64,000 nt of DNA from CAXNKH01 sp049296795. GTDB taxonomy: Bacteria > Pseudomonadota > Gammaproteobacteria > Burkholderiales > Burkholderiaceae_C. The position numbers were made by a program, and so were the translations under genes. The stretch spans positions 42,354 through 106,353 of the forward strand of contig JBAQTC010000048.1 in NCBI GenBank assembly GCA_049296795.1, in the 5' to 3' direction. Below, piece by piece: positions 43,466 through 51,349 of this stretch (within the stretch, counting starts at the first letter, position 1; each line of letters starts with the position of its first letter). The notes below the pieces were generated by a model. It was not told where the DNA came from and made no database searches. It saw only the letters and a program-made list of their open reading frames with translations.

Positions 43466-44127
43466 CTGCGATGGACCAAGCGGGCCGTAGCAAAGTAAGA
43501 GGCTGCCACCGCGCTGAGAGAAAACACCAGCAAGAGCAGCGCCATCTGGTCAGCTCCCCGAAGGTCAAAGGCTTGCACACGGTCATAAATGGCGATGGCG
43601 ATGGTTTTGGTCTCTCCCGGAATGCTGCCCCCCATCATCAGTACCACACCGAACTCGCCGAGCGTGTGCACAAAAGTCAGCACCGCCGCAGACAGGACGC
43701 CAGGCCATGCCAACGGCAATTCCACACGCACGAAGGTCTGCCAAGCGTTGAGCCCACTCACCGCTGCAGCCTCCGACAGGTTGGCCGGAATCGCCTCAAA
43801 GGCCCGCTGGATGGGCTGGACCATGAATGGAATGTTGAACACCACCGACGCGATCACCAAGCCCAAGAAATTGAAAGTCAACTGCACCCCAAAGACTTCG
43901 GAAGTCCAGCGTCCGAGGGGAGATGCCCCACCCAGTGAAACCAGCAGGTAGTAGCCCAGCACCGTCGGCGGCAGCACCAAAGGCAAAACAACGAGTGCTT
44001 CCACGAGCGCTTTGCCCTTGAAGCGTTGGTAGGCCAGCCAGCGTCCCAGCCACAGGCCAACAGGCAACAACACCACCAGGGTGACTGCTGCCAACTTCAA
44101 TGAGAGAGTGAGCGCCTGCCAGTCCAT
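43462..44127 (-). CDS. modB: Molybdate ABC transporter permease
   Basis: A 221-aa inner-membrane permease with five to six hydrophobic segments. The family traits are the N-terminal LVVLLPVGLWLGRWLA, PLVLPPTVLGYYLL near residue 50 and the cytoplasmic EAA loop EAAAVSGLNAWQTFVRVELP near 140. It pairs with ModC. It lies 3 bp after modA, so the three genes are one operon. Confidence 0.94.
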   Translation of the reverse strand: MDWQALTLSLKLAAVTLVVLLPVGLWLGRWLAYQRFKGKALVEALVVLPLVLPPTVLGYYLLVSLGGASPLGRWTSEVFGVQLTFNFLGLVIASVVFNIPFMVQPIQRAFEAIPANLSEAAAVSGLNAWQTFVRVELPLAWPGVLSAAVLTFVHTLGEFGVVLMMGGSIPGETKTIAIAIYDRVQAFDLRGADQMALLLLVFSLSAVAASYFATARLVHRR

Positions 44128-44130
44128 GGC

Positions 44131-44925
44131 TTACGGCTTGGGCATGGCAAAGCCGTAACGCACCATCACTGCCTGCGCAGCAGGCGTTGAAAGATGCTCA
44201 TAAAAAGCTTTGGCGGCAGCGGGGGCGTTTTTCATGAGCACCATGCGTTGCGCCAAGGGCTGGTGCAACTCTTCGGGAATCAAGGCAAAGTCACCCTGCG
44301 CCTTGATCTGCGGCGCCAGTGCCAGCGAGTAGGCAATGATGCCCCCCTGTGTCGACCCGGAGAGGGCGAACTGGGCGGTTTGGGAGACGTTCTCACCGTA
44401 TACCAGCTTAGAAGAAATCTGCTCCCACAACCCAACTCGCCGCAGAGCTTCCTCTGCGCGCATGCCGTAGGGGGCATGTTCTGGGTTGGCGATGGCAAAG
44501 CGTTTGAGCCGACCGTCCTTGAGTGCGGCACTCAGGTCTTTGAGTTGGCCATCGGCTTTCAGCAATGAACCTGTGGGCACCTTGATGCCAATGCGGCCAT
44601 ACGCATAAAGCTTGCCGCGCCCTTCGGTCTTGCCAGCTTCGGCCAGTTTGAAGACGAAGCCTTCATCCGCCGACATGAACAAGTGAAACGGTGCGCCTTG
44701 GAGCAACTGGGAGTAGAAATTGCCCGACGAGCCGAACACCAGCTTGAGCTTGTGCCCAGAGTCTTTTTCGAACTGGGCGGCCACCTCTTCGAGGGCAAAT
44801 TTCAGGTCTGCGGCGGCTGCAACGGTGGCCACTGGTTGGGCAAGAGCCACGCCCAAGGCGCTCAGCCCCCCAAAGCCCAAAAGGGACTTCAGCCAGAGTC
44901 TTCTGCGGAGGGTCTCAGGTGGCAT
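44131..44925 (-). CDS. modA: Molybdate-binding periplasmic protein
   Basis: A 264-aa substrate-binding protein. The ATG begins MPPETLRRRLWLKSLLGFG, a twin-Arg-like signal sequence with cleavage after VALAQP. AAAADLKFALEEVA starts the mature ModA fold, with SSGNFYSQLLQGAPFHLF and SADE contributing the oxyanion site. Upstream in-frame codons would extend past a promoter and are rejected. No Shine-Dalgarno is visible. Confidence 0.92.
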   Translation of the reverse strand: MPPETLRRRLWLKSLLGFGGLSALGVALAQPVATVAAAADLKFALEEVAAQFEKDSGHKLKLVFGSSGNFYSQLLQGAPFHLFMSADEGFVFKLAEAGKTEGRGKLYAYGRIGIKVPTGSLLKADGQLKDLSAALKDGRLKRFAIANPEHAPYGMRAEEALRRVGLWEQISSKLVYGENVSQTAQFALSGSTQGGIIAYSLALAPQIKAQGDFALIPEELHQPLAQRMVLMKNAPAAAKAFYEHLSTPAAQAVMVRYGFAMPKP

Positions 44926-44950
44926 GGCAGGAGCAATATCTTTATTTATG

Positions 44951-44973
44951 GATATCGTATCATGGAGATATCG
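44951..44973. promoter_or_regulatory. Putative ModE operator between modA and modE
   Basis: Two GATATCG copies 16 bp apart (GATATC-N10-GATATC is a dyad) lie in the 71-bp gap between the divergent modA and modE-like starts. ModE boxes in other bacteria are AT-rich dyads of similar spacing. This is the likely site where the adjacent regulator senses molybdate and shuts modABC. Confidence 0.55.
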
Positions 44974-44996
44974 AAACGGTACCTCCTGCCCTCTGT

Positions 44997-45377
44997 ATGA
45001 AGACCACCCTCTTGGCATCGCCCTTGGAGCAAAAGACGCGCTTTCGCATCCAAATCAAGCATGCGGTGGCCATTGGACCGGGCAAGGCAGATGTGCTGCA
45101 GTGCATTGTCGAGACTGGCTCCATCGCGGAAGCAGGGCGCCGCATGGGGATGAGCTATCAGACCATTTGGTCTCTAGTCAACGCAATGAATCGAGATTTC
45201 ATATCCCCACTTGTGAGCACGCAACGGGGTGGTGTAGCCGGTGGCGGAACCAAACTTACGGAGCTGGGCGAGCACATTTTGAAGCTCTATCGTGATGTGG
45301 AGTTAAAAGCACAACAAGCCATAGAAGGGCAAATCACAGAACTGGTTTCCTTCATCAAGCCAGATACAAGCGCCTGA
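44997..45377 (+). CDS. ModE-like single-domain regulator
   Basis: A 126-aa winged-helix protein matching the N-terminal DNA-binding domain of ModE: SIAEAGRRMGMSYQTIWSLV near residue 42, then GGVAGGGTKLTELG near 85. The C-terminal molybdate-binding (mop/TOBE) domains of full ModE are absent, so it may sense molybdate indirectly or only bind DNA. Start chosen at MKTTLLASPLEQ; a promoter overlaps earlier codons. It is divergent from modABC. Confidence 0.85.
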   Translation: MKTTLLASPLEQKTRFRIQIKHAVAIGPGKADVLQCIVETGSIAEAGRRMGMSYQTIWSLVNAMNRDFISPLVSTQRGGVAGGGTKLTELGEHILKLYRDVELKAQQAIEGQITELVSFIKPDTSA

Positions 45378-45616
45378 CAAAGCACCAACTTTTATGACCT
45401 GCCTCAGCAAGTCGATAGCAAAACCTTCGTATCCGACACACGCGTAAGTTGTTGCCGTGAAAGGCGTTCTGCGTGTGCCACAGCGTGAGGGTTTGCAGAA
45501 ATTTCGTGAGAAGAGAAGGCAGAGTATGAGATTCGGGGGGCAATACCGCCCCAAGTACCGGAGGGGGTTGGCACACGTAGAATTGCGCCACACCCCGCGT
45601 GCTCTGGGGATGCCCC
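45378..45616. other. Gene-free stretch between the ModE-like gene and the tRNA-Phe terminator
   Basis: About 240 bp without a supported gene. GGGGGGCAATACCGCCCC near 45535 and several short inverted pieces are present, but no family is recognised. It might be an old element remnant beside a tRNA gene; that is only a suggestion. Confidence 0.35.
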
Positions 45617-45650
45617 AAATGAAAACGCCCAACTGAGAACAGTTGGGCGT
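45617..45650 (-). terminator. Intrinsic terminator of tRNA-Phe
   Basis: A perfect 11-bp stem (ACGCCCAACTG / CAGTTGGGCGT) with a 4-nt loop, followed on the minus strand by TTTTCATTT, begins 8 bp after the tRNA 3' end. Confidence 0.9.
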
Positions 45651-45657
45651 CTTGGAT

Positions 45658-45733
45658 TGGTGGCCTGGGGCGGAATCGAACCACCGACACAAGGATTTTC
45701 AATCCTCTGCTCTACCGACTGAGCTACCGGGCC
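45658..45733 (-). tRNA. tRNA-Phe (GAA)
   Basis: A 76-nt cloverleaf on the minus strand, starting GGCCCGGTAGCTCAGTCGG, with anticodon loop TTGAAAA (GAA), GGTTCGATTCC in the T arm and an encoded CCA end. It has its own promoter (TATAAT 11 bp upstream) and terminator. Confidence 0.97.
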
Positions 45734-45743
45734 TGAGCCGCGA

Positions 45744-45749
45744 ATTATA
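45744..45749 (-). promoter_or_regulatory. -10 element of the tRNA-Phe promoter
   Basis: A perfect TATAAT on the minus strand, 11 bp upstream of the mature tRNA 5' end. No good -35 was identified; it would lie in the 3' end of the ntrX-like gene. Confidence 0.6.
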
Positions 45750-45767
45750 GCAGTAGCGTTTGCGCGT

Positions 45768-46442
45768 TCAGGCTGCGCTGCGCTTGCTGCGGCTCAAGTC
45801 AACGCCGAGTTGCTTGAGCTTACGGTAGAGATGGGTGCGCTCCAGTCCGGTCTTCTCGGCCACACGCGTCATCGAACCGTTTTCCTGCGCTAAGTGGTAT
45901 TCGAAATAGGCTTTCTCGAAACTGTCTCTGGCTTCTCGCAGAGGTTTGTCCAGCGGAAAATTTTGCTGGGCTTGCGGGCCTGCTTCTGCCGCCAACATCT
46001 CGCCATCTCCGAGTCCGATTTGAGCGCTCGGGCCAGACGATTGTTGCAGCTGCAACGTCGCCATAGATTTACGCACAGCGCCGCGGGCCAGTCCTTGATC
46101 AACCGCCTTGAGCAACTTTTGCAAGGTGATGGGTTTTTCCAGAAAAGCCAGGGCTCCGATCCGGGTCGCTTCCACCGCGGTGTCGATGGTGGCGTGGCCA
46201 CTCATCATGATGACGGGCATGGTCAGCGCGCCGCTGCTGGACCACTCCTTTAACAGCGTGACGCCGTCGGTGTCGGGCATCCAGATGTCCAGCAAAACCA
46301 GATCAGGGCGCTCCCGCAAGCGTGCCGCTCGAGCCTGGGCTGCGTTTTCAGCCACCTCAACGTTATGGCCTTCGTCGTTGAGGATTTCAAACAGCAGGTC
46401 ACGAATACCGAGTTCGTCATCGACCACCAAAATATTTGCCAT
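45768..46442 (-). CDS. NtrX-like response regulator lacking the AAA+ domain
   Basis: A 224-aa response regulator. The receiver domain (residues 1-120) has Asp8/Asp9, phospho-acceptor Asp52 in LLDIWMPD and Lys in EKPI near 103. A C-terminal Fis-type HTH (TRVAEKTGLERTHLYRKLKQ) ends the protein. The sigma-54-activating AAA+ domain of classical NtrX is missing, so it cannot open sigma-54 promoters in the usual way. It follows the NtrY-type kinase by 36 bp. Confidence 0.88.
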   Translation of the reverse strand: MANILVVDDELGIRDLLFEILNDEGHNVEVAENAAQARAARLRERPDLVLLDIWMPDTDGVTLLKEWSSSGALTMPVIMMSGHATIDTAVEATRIGALAFLEKPITLQKLLKAVDQGLARGAVRKSMATLQLQQSSGPSAQIGLGDGEMLAAEAGPQAQQNFPLDKPLREARDSFEKAYFEYHLAQENGSMTRVAEKTGLERTHLYRKLKQLGVDLSRSKRSAA

Positions 46443-46478
46443 GATCCAGCTCTGTCCTCTTCGGGTTAGCTTTGCCGC

Positions 46479-48767
46479 TCAGGTCGAAGCGGGATTTGCT
46501 ATGGCGAATGATAACGACACTTGGGCCCCCACGATTTGACCGTCTGCCATCCGATTGCTGATGTCGACCCGGCTACCGTGTTCATCGGCAATTTTCTTGA
46601 CGACGGCCAACCCTAAACCGGTGCCCTTGACCTTGGTCGTCACATAGGGCTCAAATGCACGTTTCAGGATTTTTTCGGGGAACCCCGTTCCCTGGTCACG
46701 CACCACCAATCGAACCCGGCCTGATGCCTCGACCCATTGGGTCTTGAGGGTGACACGTGCAGTGCTACCCCGTCTGGCTTCGCTGGCGTCCTGTGCGTTT
46801 TGCAACAGGTTGTGCACCACCTGACGCAGCTGCTGGGCGTCACCCAAAATCAGTGGGCACTCGGGGTCGAATTCTGCCACCACCGGCACCGGGGTCATCT
46901 CGCTGGCATAAAGCTGCAACACATCGGCCACCAGCGTGTTGAGGTCCAGTGGTTTGAGCTCAGCCAGGGGCAGTCGTCCATAGTCACGGAATTCATTCAC
47001 CAGCCGCTTCATCGCCTCAACCTGGTCAACAATGGTTTTGACTGACTTGTTCAACACCAGCTGCTCAGGCTCGGCCACCTTGCCGCTGAGCCGGCGCTCC
47101 AGTCGTTCGGCAGAGAGTTGAATCGGGGTCAAGGGATTCTTGATTTCGTGGGCCAGCCGGCGCGCCACTTCGCTCCAAGCCTCGGCCCGCTGCGCCGAAA
47201 CAATCTCTGAAATATCGTCAAACACCAACAACTTCGCTGCGCTGGGCAAGGTCGCACCACGCGCCACCAAGGTCTGATGGTCACCGCCATGCTGAGCAGC
47301 AGCGCTGGCTGCACTGGCGCCGAGTTCGAACGATTGCTGCCAGTGGTCCAACCCATGCTGGCTGCGCTCACCCAGGAAAGCCTCGAACTGATGTTGCACA
47401 CCGTCGCCAAAATCTTCCAGCCCCGGCACGCTCGCCAACGGCAGGCCTTCACAGGCCGCCAGCGGCACCCGCAGAATGCGCGTTGCGCCAGGGTTGGAGG
47501 AGAGGATTCGGCACTGCGCATCGAGCACGATCACACCCGAAGTCAGGTTGTCCAGAATGGTTTGCAGGTTGGCGCGCGAGGCGTCCACTTGACCCATGCT
47601 TTTTTCAACGGCTTGTCTGGCGTCTGCCAACTGCTGGGTCATCAGCGCGAACGATCGGGTCAGTCCGCCGAGCTCGTCTTTGCCCTGCAATACTGGTTTT
47701 GGCCGGAGGTCGCCAGCGGCCACTTGGCGCACGCCGTCGGCCAACAGCAGCAAAGGCCGAACGATCTGGTTGCCCAGCAGCACAGCCAGCAAGACGGCAC
47801 CAAAAATCGCCAAGAACAGGGTCAGCGTCAAAGTGCCGATGTACATTCGGCGCAGACCATGACGGGCCAGCGCCAACTCCTGGTACTCGCGGTGGGCCTC
47901 AGATACAGCCAAAGCGTTGGCCACCAAAGCGGGCGGCAAGGCTCGCGTCACATACAGGTAGCGCGCTTCACCGAGCAGACCCAACACCGGGTTGTTCACT
48001 TGCAGCAAAACCCGGATCCGTGGCGGGTTGCCTGGTTCAGGCACGGCTTCCTCCAAGCCCTCAATCCAGGCCAGCGCATCCTGCCGCCGAGCTTGTCGAA
48101 ACTGCTGGGCTGTCGGCCGCGTCGGGCTCAACAAAAACCGTGACTCTCCACTGCTGGCAATCGCTTGGCCCGAAGCTGACCACAGCACCACATCACTGGC
48201 GCCGAGCTGCTCGCGAACACTCTCCAGGGCCAGTCCGGCCGATGCATCGCTGACCTGGGTCAGCTGTTCAGCAGCGAGCTTGCTTTTTTCGCTGAGTTCG
48301 GTCGACAGGGTATCTAGCGTCGTGCGCCCCAGGGTCAGCCCGGCCACCAATGCGCTCTCAACTTTGACATCAAACCAGCTCTCGATCGAACGCGTGACGA
48401 ACTGGTACGACACCACATAAATCAGTAGCCCCGGCGCAAAACCAGCCAGGGCAAACGTTGCCGCCAACTTAAGCAGTAAGCGACTGCCAAATCGCCCTCG
48501 GCGCAGCCGGCCCAGCAGTCGGTAAGCAATCCAGGCAATGACAAGCAGCAACAGCCCGGCCACCACCATGTTGAGAACAAACAGGCGGGCGTAATTGCGC
48601 TCATACAGCTCGCGGTTGTTGGTGGCCTGGGTCAACAAGAACAACAACACCAGACCGATGGCCACCATCACCGCCAAGCCAGCACCAAAACTCCAACGCA
48701 GAGCGCGGGAACTCAACCAGGGCTGTCTGCTCTCAGACCCAGAGGCCGAACCCGGCTCGGTACTCAC
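46479..48767 (-). CDS. ntrY: NtrY-like sensor histidine kinase
   Basis: A 762-aa membrane kinase. Transmembrane segments near residues 25-55, 65-90, 100-130 and about 300-330 surround a periplasmic sensor region. A HAMP domain (LLLLADGVRQVAAGDLRP) and PAS domain follow. The phospho-acceptor His lies in RLAHEIKNPLTPIQLSAERL near 535, and the ATPase has N, G1 and G2 boxes (NLLQNAQDAS, VRDQGTGFP, GTGLGLAVVK). The GTG overlaps the DUF4390 stop (GTGA) after GGAGA. NtrYX pairs affect nitrogen, redox and envelope responses. Confidence 0.92.
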   Translation of the reverse strand: MSTEPGSASGSESRQPWLSSRALRWSFGAGLAVMVAIGLVLLFLLTQATNNRELYERNYARLFVLNMVVAGLLLLVIAWIAYRLLGRLRRGRFGSRLLLKLAATFALAGFAPGLLIYVVSYQFVTRSIESWFDVKVESALVAGLTLGRTTLDTLSTELSEKSKLAAEQLTQVSDASAGLALESVREQLGASDVVLWSASGQAIASSGESRFLLSPTRPTAQQFRQARRQDALAWIEGLEEAVPEPGNPPRIRVLLQVNNPVLGLLGEARYLYVTRALPPALVANALAVSEAHREYQELALARHGLRRMYIGTLTLTLFLAIFGAVLLAVLLGNQIVRPLLLLADGVRQVAAGDLRPKPVLQGKDELGGLTRSFALMTQQLADARQAVEKSMGQVDASRANLQTILDNLTSGVIVLDAQCRILSSNPGATRILRVPLAACEGLPLASVPGLEDFGDGVQHQFEAFLGERSQHGLDHWQQSFELGASAASAAAQHGGDHQTLVARGATLPSAAKLLVFDDISEIVSAQRAEAWSEVARRLAHEIKNPLTPIQLSAERLERRLSGKVAEPEQLVLNKSVKTIVDQVEAMKRLVNEFRDYGRLPLAELKPLDLNTLVADVLQLYASEMTPVPVVAEFDPECPLILGDAQQLRQVVHNLLQNAQDASEARRGSTARVTLKTQWVEASGRVRLVVRDQGTGFPEKILKRAFEPYVTTKVKGTGLGLAVVKKIADEHGSRVDISNRMADGQIVGAQVSLSFAIANPAST

Positions 48768-49411
48768 TTGGCATTCTCCAGCGTCCATTTCCGACGCAGG
48801 CTGGCAGCCAGCTGCCAATCGGATTTGCCCAAGGCGCCGATTTGCAGCGGCCGCGCCAGATGCGACAAGTCAAGCCTGAAATTAAAAACCACGTTGTAGC
48901 TCGATCCTGGCTCGACCAATGCCGCATCGGCAATTTTCCAGCGCGTCAAGCGCTGGATGGAGGCCAACGCCTCTTCCAGCGAATCGAAATTTTGGGTCAA
49001 GGTCAAGCCCGACTGGGGGCTCATGCTGGCGACTGGCGCATGACTCAAGCTCAATCGCCAGCGCCGGGACAGGGGCTGGTAAGCCAGTCGCATATGGCGC
49101 TCGGTCGTGATGACTTTTTTCTCAAACCAGTACCAGCGGTCCTGGAACACCGTGGCTTCAGCCACAAAAAAAAGGGCCACGCCTTTGTGCAACGCATCTT
49201 CCACACTGTGCGGCAATCCAAAACTCACCAAGGCGGACAGCATGAGCTTGTTGTCCTCAGCGTCAAGTTTGAATTGGCTGATCTCGACGGCCCCTGCATC
49301 GGCATGGGCTAGGCGCGGCTGAACCCAGCCCAAACCTGCGCAAATTAAAAGCAGGGACAGGTTAAGCCGCGCGCTTCTCCAACAGCGCGTAATAAAAGCC
49401 GTCATGGTCAT
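48764..49411 (-). CDS. DUF4390 exported protein
   Basis: A 215-aa protein with an N-terminal signal/anchor (LSLLLICAGLGWVQPRLAHA) and a DUF4390 body: DKWYWFEKK-like DRWYWFEKKV near residue 95, YQPLSRRWRLS near 115 and a C-terminal beta segment FNFRLDLSHLARPLQI. It sits between rsmB and ntrY, its usual place in Burkholderiales. Function is unknown; it probably works in the periplasm with the NtrY sensor. Two close ATGs (49411 and 49405) are possible; the start overlaps rsmB. Confidence 0.87.
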   Translation of the reverse strand: MTMTAFITRCWRSARLNLSLLLICAGLGWVQPRLAHADAGAVEISQFKLDAEDNKLMLSALVSFGLPHSVEDALHKGVALFFVAEATVFQDRWYWFEKKVITTERHMRLAYQPLSRRWRLSLSHAPVASMSPQSGLTLTQNFDSLEEALASIQRLTRWKIADAALVEPGSSYNVVFNFRLDLSHLARPLQIGALGKSDWQLAASLRRKWTLENAK

Positions 49412-50687
49412 CGGTCTGATTGTGGATGAGGGTCGCACCATCCGCACCACCACCGGGCAATAAATGACCCGGTGACGGCATTAATAGCGCACGGGTGTTG
49501 TGCGCAAGGAACGCTTGTACCTGCTGCTCGCCCTCTTCGCGAAACACCGAACAGGTGCAATACAACAGCCTGCCCCCGGGTTTCAGCAGTGGCCACAGGG
49601 TTTTGAGCAGCTTGGCCTGGAGGGCAGCGAGCTGCCCAATATCGCTGGGTCGGCGCAACCAACGAACATCGGGATGGCGCCGCACGATGCCCGAGGCGGT
49701 GCAAGGCGCATCGAGCAAAATCGCATCAAACAGCTCGCCATCCCACCAGATTTTGGGCTGCAGCGCGTCGGCTGCCTGCACCCGTGCCTGTAAACCTAGG
49801 CGACTCAGGTTCTCGTTGATGCGCTGACAACGCAGTGCATCGATGTCCAAGGCGGTAACGTTAGCCTCGGTGAGTTCCAGCAAATGAGCGGTCTTGCCAC
49901 CGGGGGCTGCGCAGGCGTCGAGCAGGCGCAGCTGCTGGTCGCTTGCCAAGCCCTGTAACAACAAGGGGGCAGCGCGTTGCGCCGCCGCGTCCTGTACCGA
50001 CACCAGACCTTGCGTAAAGCCGGGCACAGCTTGTACCCCCATGGCCTGGGCCAGCGTCACCCCACTCGGGCCACACGGGGCAGCTTCAATGCCAGCTTGG
50101 CGCAACAACTTCAAGTAAGCGTCGACCCCGATTTTTCGGACGTTGACACGCAAGCTCATCGGGCCGGGCCGGTTATTGGCTTGTAACACCGCTTGCCAGT
50201 GCTGCGGGTGATCTTTTTTTATCAGATCGATCCACCACAGCGGGTGATTCCACAATGCCAAGGGATTGCCATCGCTCAACGCAACCAACGCTTGTCGTTC
50301 ACGCAAGAAACGGCGCAAACAGGCATTCATGAAGTTGGCCTGGGGACTCAGGGCCGGCGTGCGCTTGGCTGCTTCGACCGCCTGGTTGACCAGCGTAAAG
50401 ATTTCATAGGGCGCAGCCTGCTCATCCCAAGCCAATGCCAAGGCCAGGCACAGCAATGCATCTACCCCAGCCGGTGGTTTGCGTGGTGCCAACTGCTGTC
50501 GAATGACTTCGGCCCTGCCGAGTGAGCGCAGTGCCAAGTACAGCAACGCTTGCACAGCGGGACGCAAGTCACTGGCCACCGCAGCCAGCTCCGTCGTCGC
50601 AGAGGCGCCTTCGCGCACTTGGCGCAGCACGCCCGCAGTGGCCTGAAGCTGGCGCCACAAAGGCGTGGAAACTTGAATAGCGCTCAA
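49362..50687 (-). CDS. rsmB: 16S rRNA m5C967 methyltransferase
   Basis: A 441-aa enzyme that methylates C967 of 16S rRNA. The NusB-like RNA-binding domain (residues ~10-150) contains ALLYLALRSLGRAEVIRQQL. The AdoMet core has LLDACAAPGGKTAHLLEL near 255, DAPCTASG with one catalytic Cys near 325 and YCTCSV with the other near 380. The likely start is a TTG overlapping the LemA-like stop (TTGA); no ribosome site is seen, so the exact start is uncertain. Confidence 0.92.
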   Translation of the reverse strand: MSAIQVSTPLWRQLQATAGVLRQVREGASATTELAAVASDLRPAVQALLYLALRSLGRAEVIRQQLAPRKPPAGVDALLCLALALAWDEQAAPYEIFTLVNQAVEAAKRTPALSPQANFMNACLRRFLRERQALVALSDGNPLALWNHPLWWIDLIKKDHPQHWQAVLQANNRPGPMSLRVNVRKIGVDAYLKLLRQAGIEAAPCGPSGVTLAQAMGVQAVPGFTQGLVSVQDAAAQRAAPLLLQGLASDQQLRLLDACAAPGGKTAHLLELTEANVTALDIDALRCQRINENLSRLGLQARVQAADALQPKIWWDGELFDAILLDAPCTASGIVRRHPDVRWLRRPSDIGQLAALQAKLLKTLWPLLKPGGRLLYCTCSVFREEGEQQVQAFLAHNTRALLMPSPGHLLPGGGADGATLIHNQTDDHDGFYYALLEKRAA

Positions 50688-51259
50688 AGTACTTGCGCCA
50701 ATTTGAAGCCAAACACCCAAGCCAGCACCGCGGCTGGAAATTGCGTGATTGCCCGGTTGTAGGCACTGACTTGTTGATTGAATTCCAGCTTATTGCGTTC
50801 GCTTTGGTTCGCTAACTGCCCCCACTGTTCCTGCAACTCGGCGGGCAGCCACTGGCTTGCCGATTGCGCTGATGGCTCAATTTGGACTGACAGTTGTTGC
50901 AAGCGCAGCCACGAGTCGCTCATGGTGGTCTGGGCCAAGGCCAATGCCGCGATGCTCTCGGCATGGAGCGGTCGCTGGCGTGCCACTTTCATAGAAACCG
51001 ACAACTGATCGCTGGCCCCTACCAATCCAGCCCAGGCGCTGACCAGCTCATGGCTGATCACGGCAGGGTCGGCGACCGAGAACAGCACGCTGTAGGGAAA
51101 TCTGCTTTGCACCAGTGCCGTGAGTTTCCCCGTGTTCTGTTCGAACCCAGAAAAAGCAACGATAGCTTGCGCGCGCAAGCGGATCAAGCGGTTGTAAGCC
51201 CCGAGCGACCAGAACAGGCCTAGTGCCAGCAGCAATCCCAAAGCCCACAAGTCAGTCAT
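50684..51259 (-). CDS. LemA-family protein
   Basis: A 191-aa protein with one N-terminal transmembrane helix (WALGLLLALGLFWSLGA), then YNRLIRLRAQAIVAF and helical coils. The C-terminal FNQQVSAYNRAITQFPAAVL is the LemA signature. LemA proteins are membrane proteins with coiled-coil cytoplasmic or periplasmic domains; their role is unclear. GGGAG precedes the ATG. Confidence 0.85.
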   Translation of the reverse strand: MTDLWALGLLLALGLFWSLGAYNRLIRLRAQAIVAFSGFEQNTGKLTALVQSRFPYSVLFSVADPAVISHELVSAWAGLVGASDQLSVSMKVARQRPLHAESIAALALAQTTMSDSWLRLQQLSVQIEPSAQSASQWLPAELQEQWGQLANQSERNKLEFNQQVSAYNRAITQFPAAVLAWVFGFKLAQVL

Positions 51260-51290
51260 CTCTGGCTCCCACGTCTGTTTGGCCGGCATT

Positions 51291-51329
51291 ATAAAAAACG
51301 CCCTGCACCCTTGTGCAGGGTGCAGGGCG
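51291..51329 (-). terminator. rpoBC operon terminator
   Basis: A perfect 12-bp stem (CGCCCTGCACCC / GGGTGCAGGGCG) with a 7-nt loop and TTTTTTAT on the minus strand, right after the rpoC stop. It ends the rplKAJL-rpoBC transcript. Confidence 0.95.
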
Positions 51330-51349
51330 CTAGCACTTACGAAAACAAC

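Noticed and set aside
45378..45692. Open frames of 115-129 codons on the minus strand beside tRNA-Phe.
   Set aside because: They run through the tRNA gene and its terminator, so they cannot be protein genes as drawn.
45658..45733. tRNA-Phe as the attachment site of the prophage.
   Set aside because: The mod operon and accessory genes lie between them, no integrase is adjacent and no duplicated tRNA end was seen in the window.
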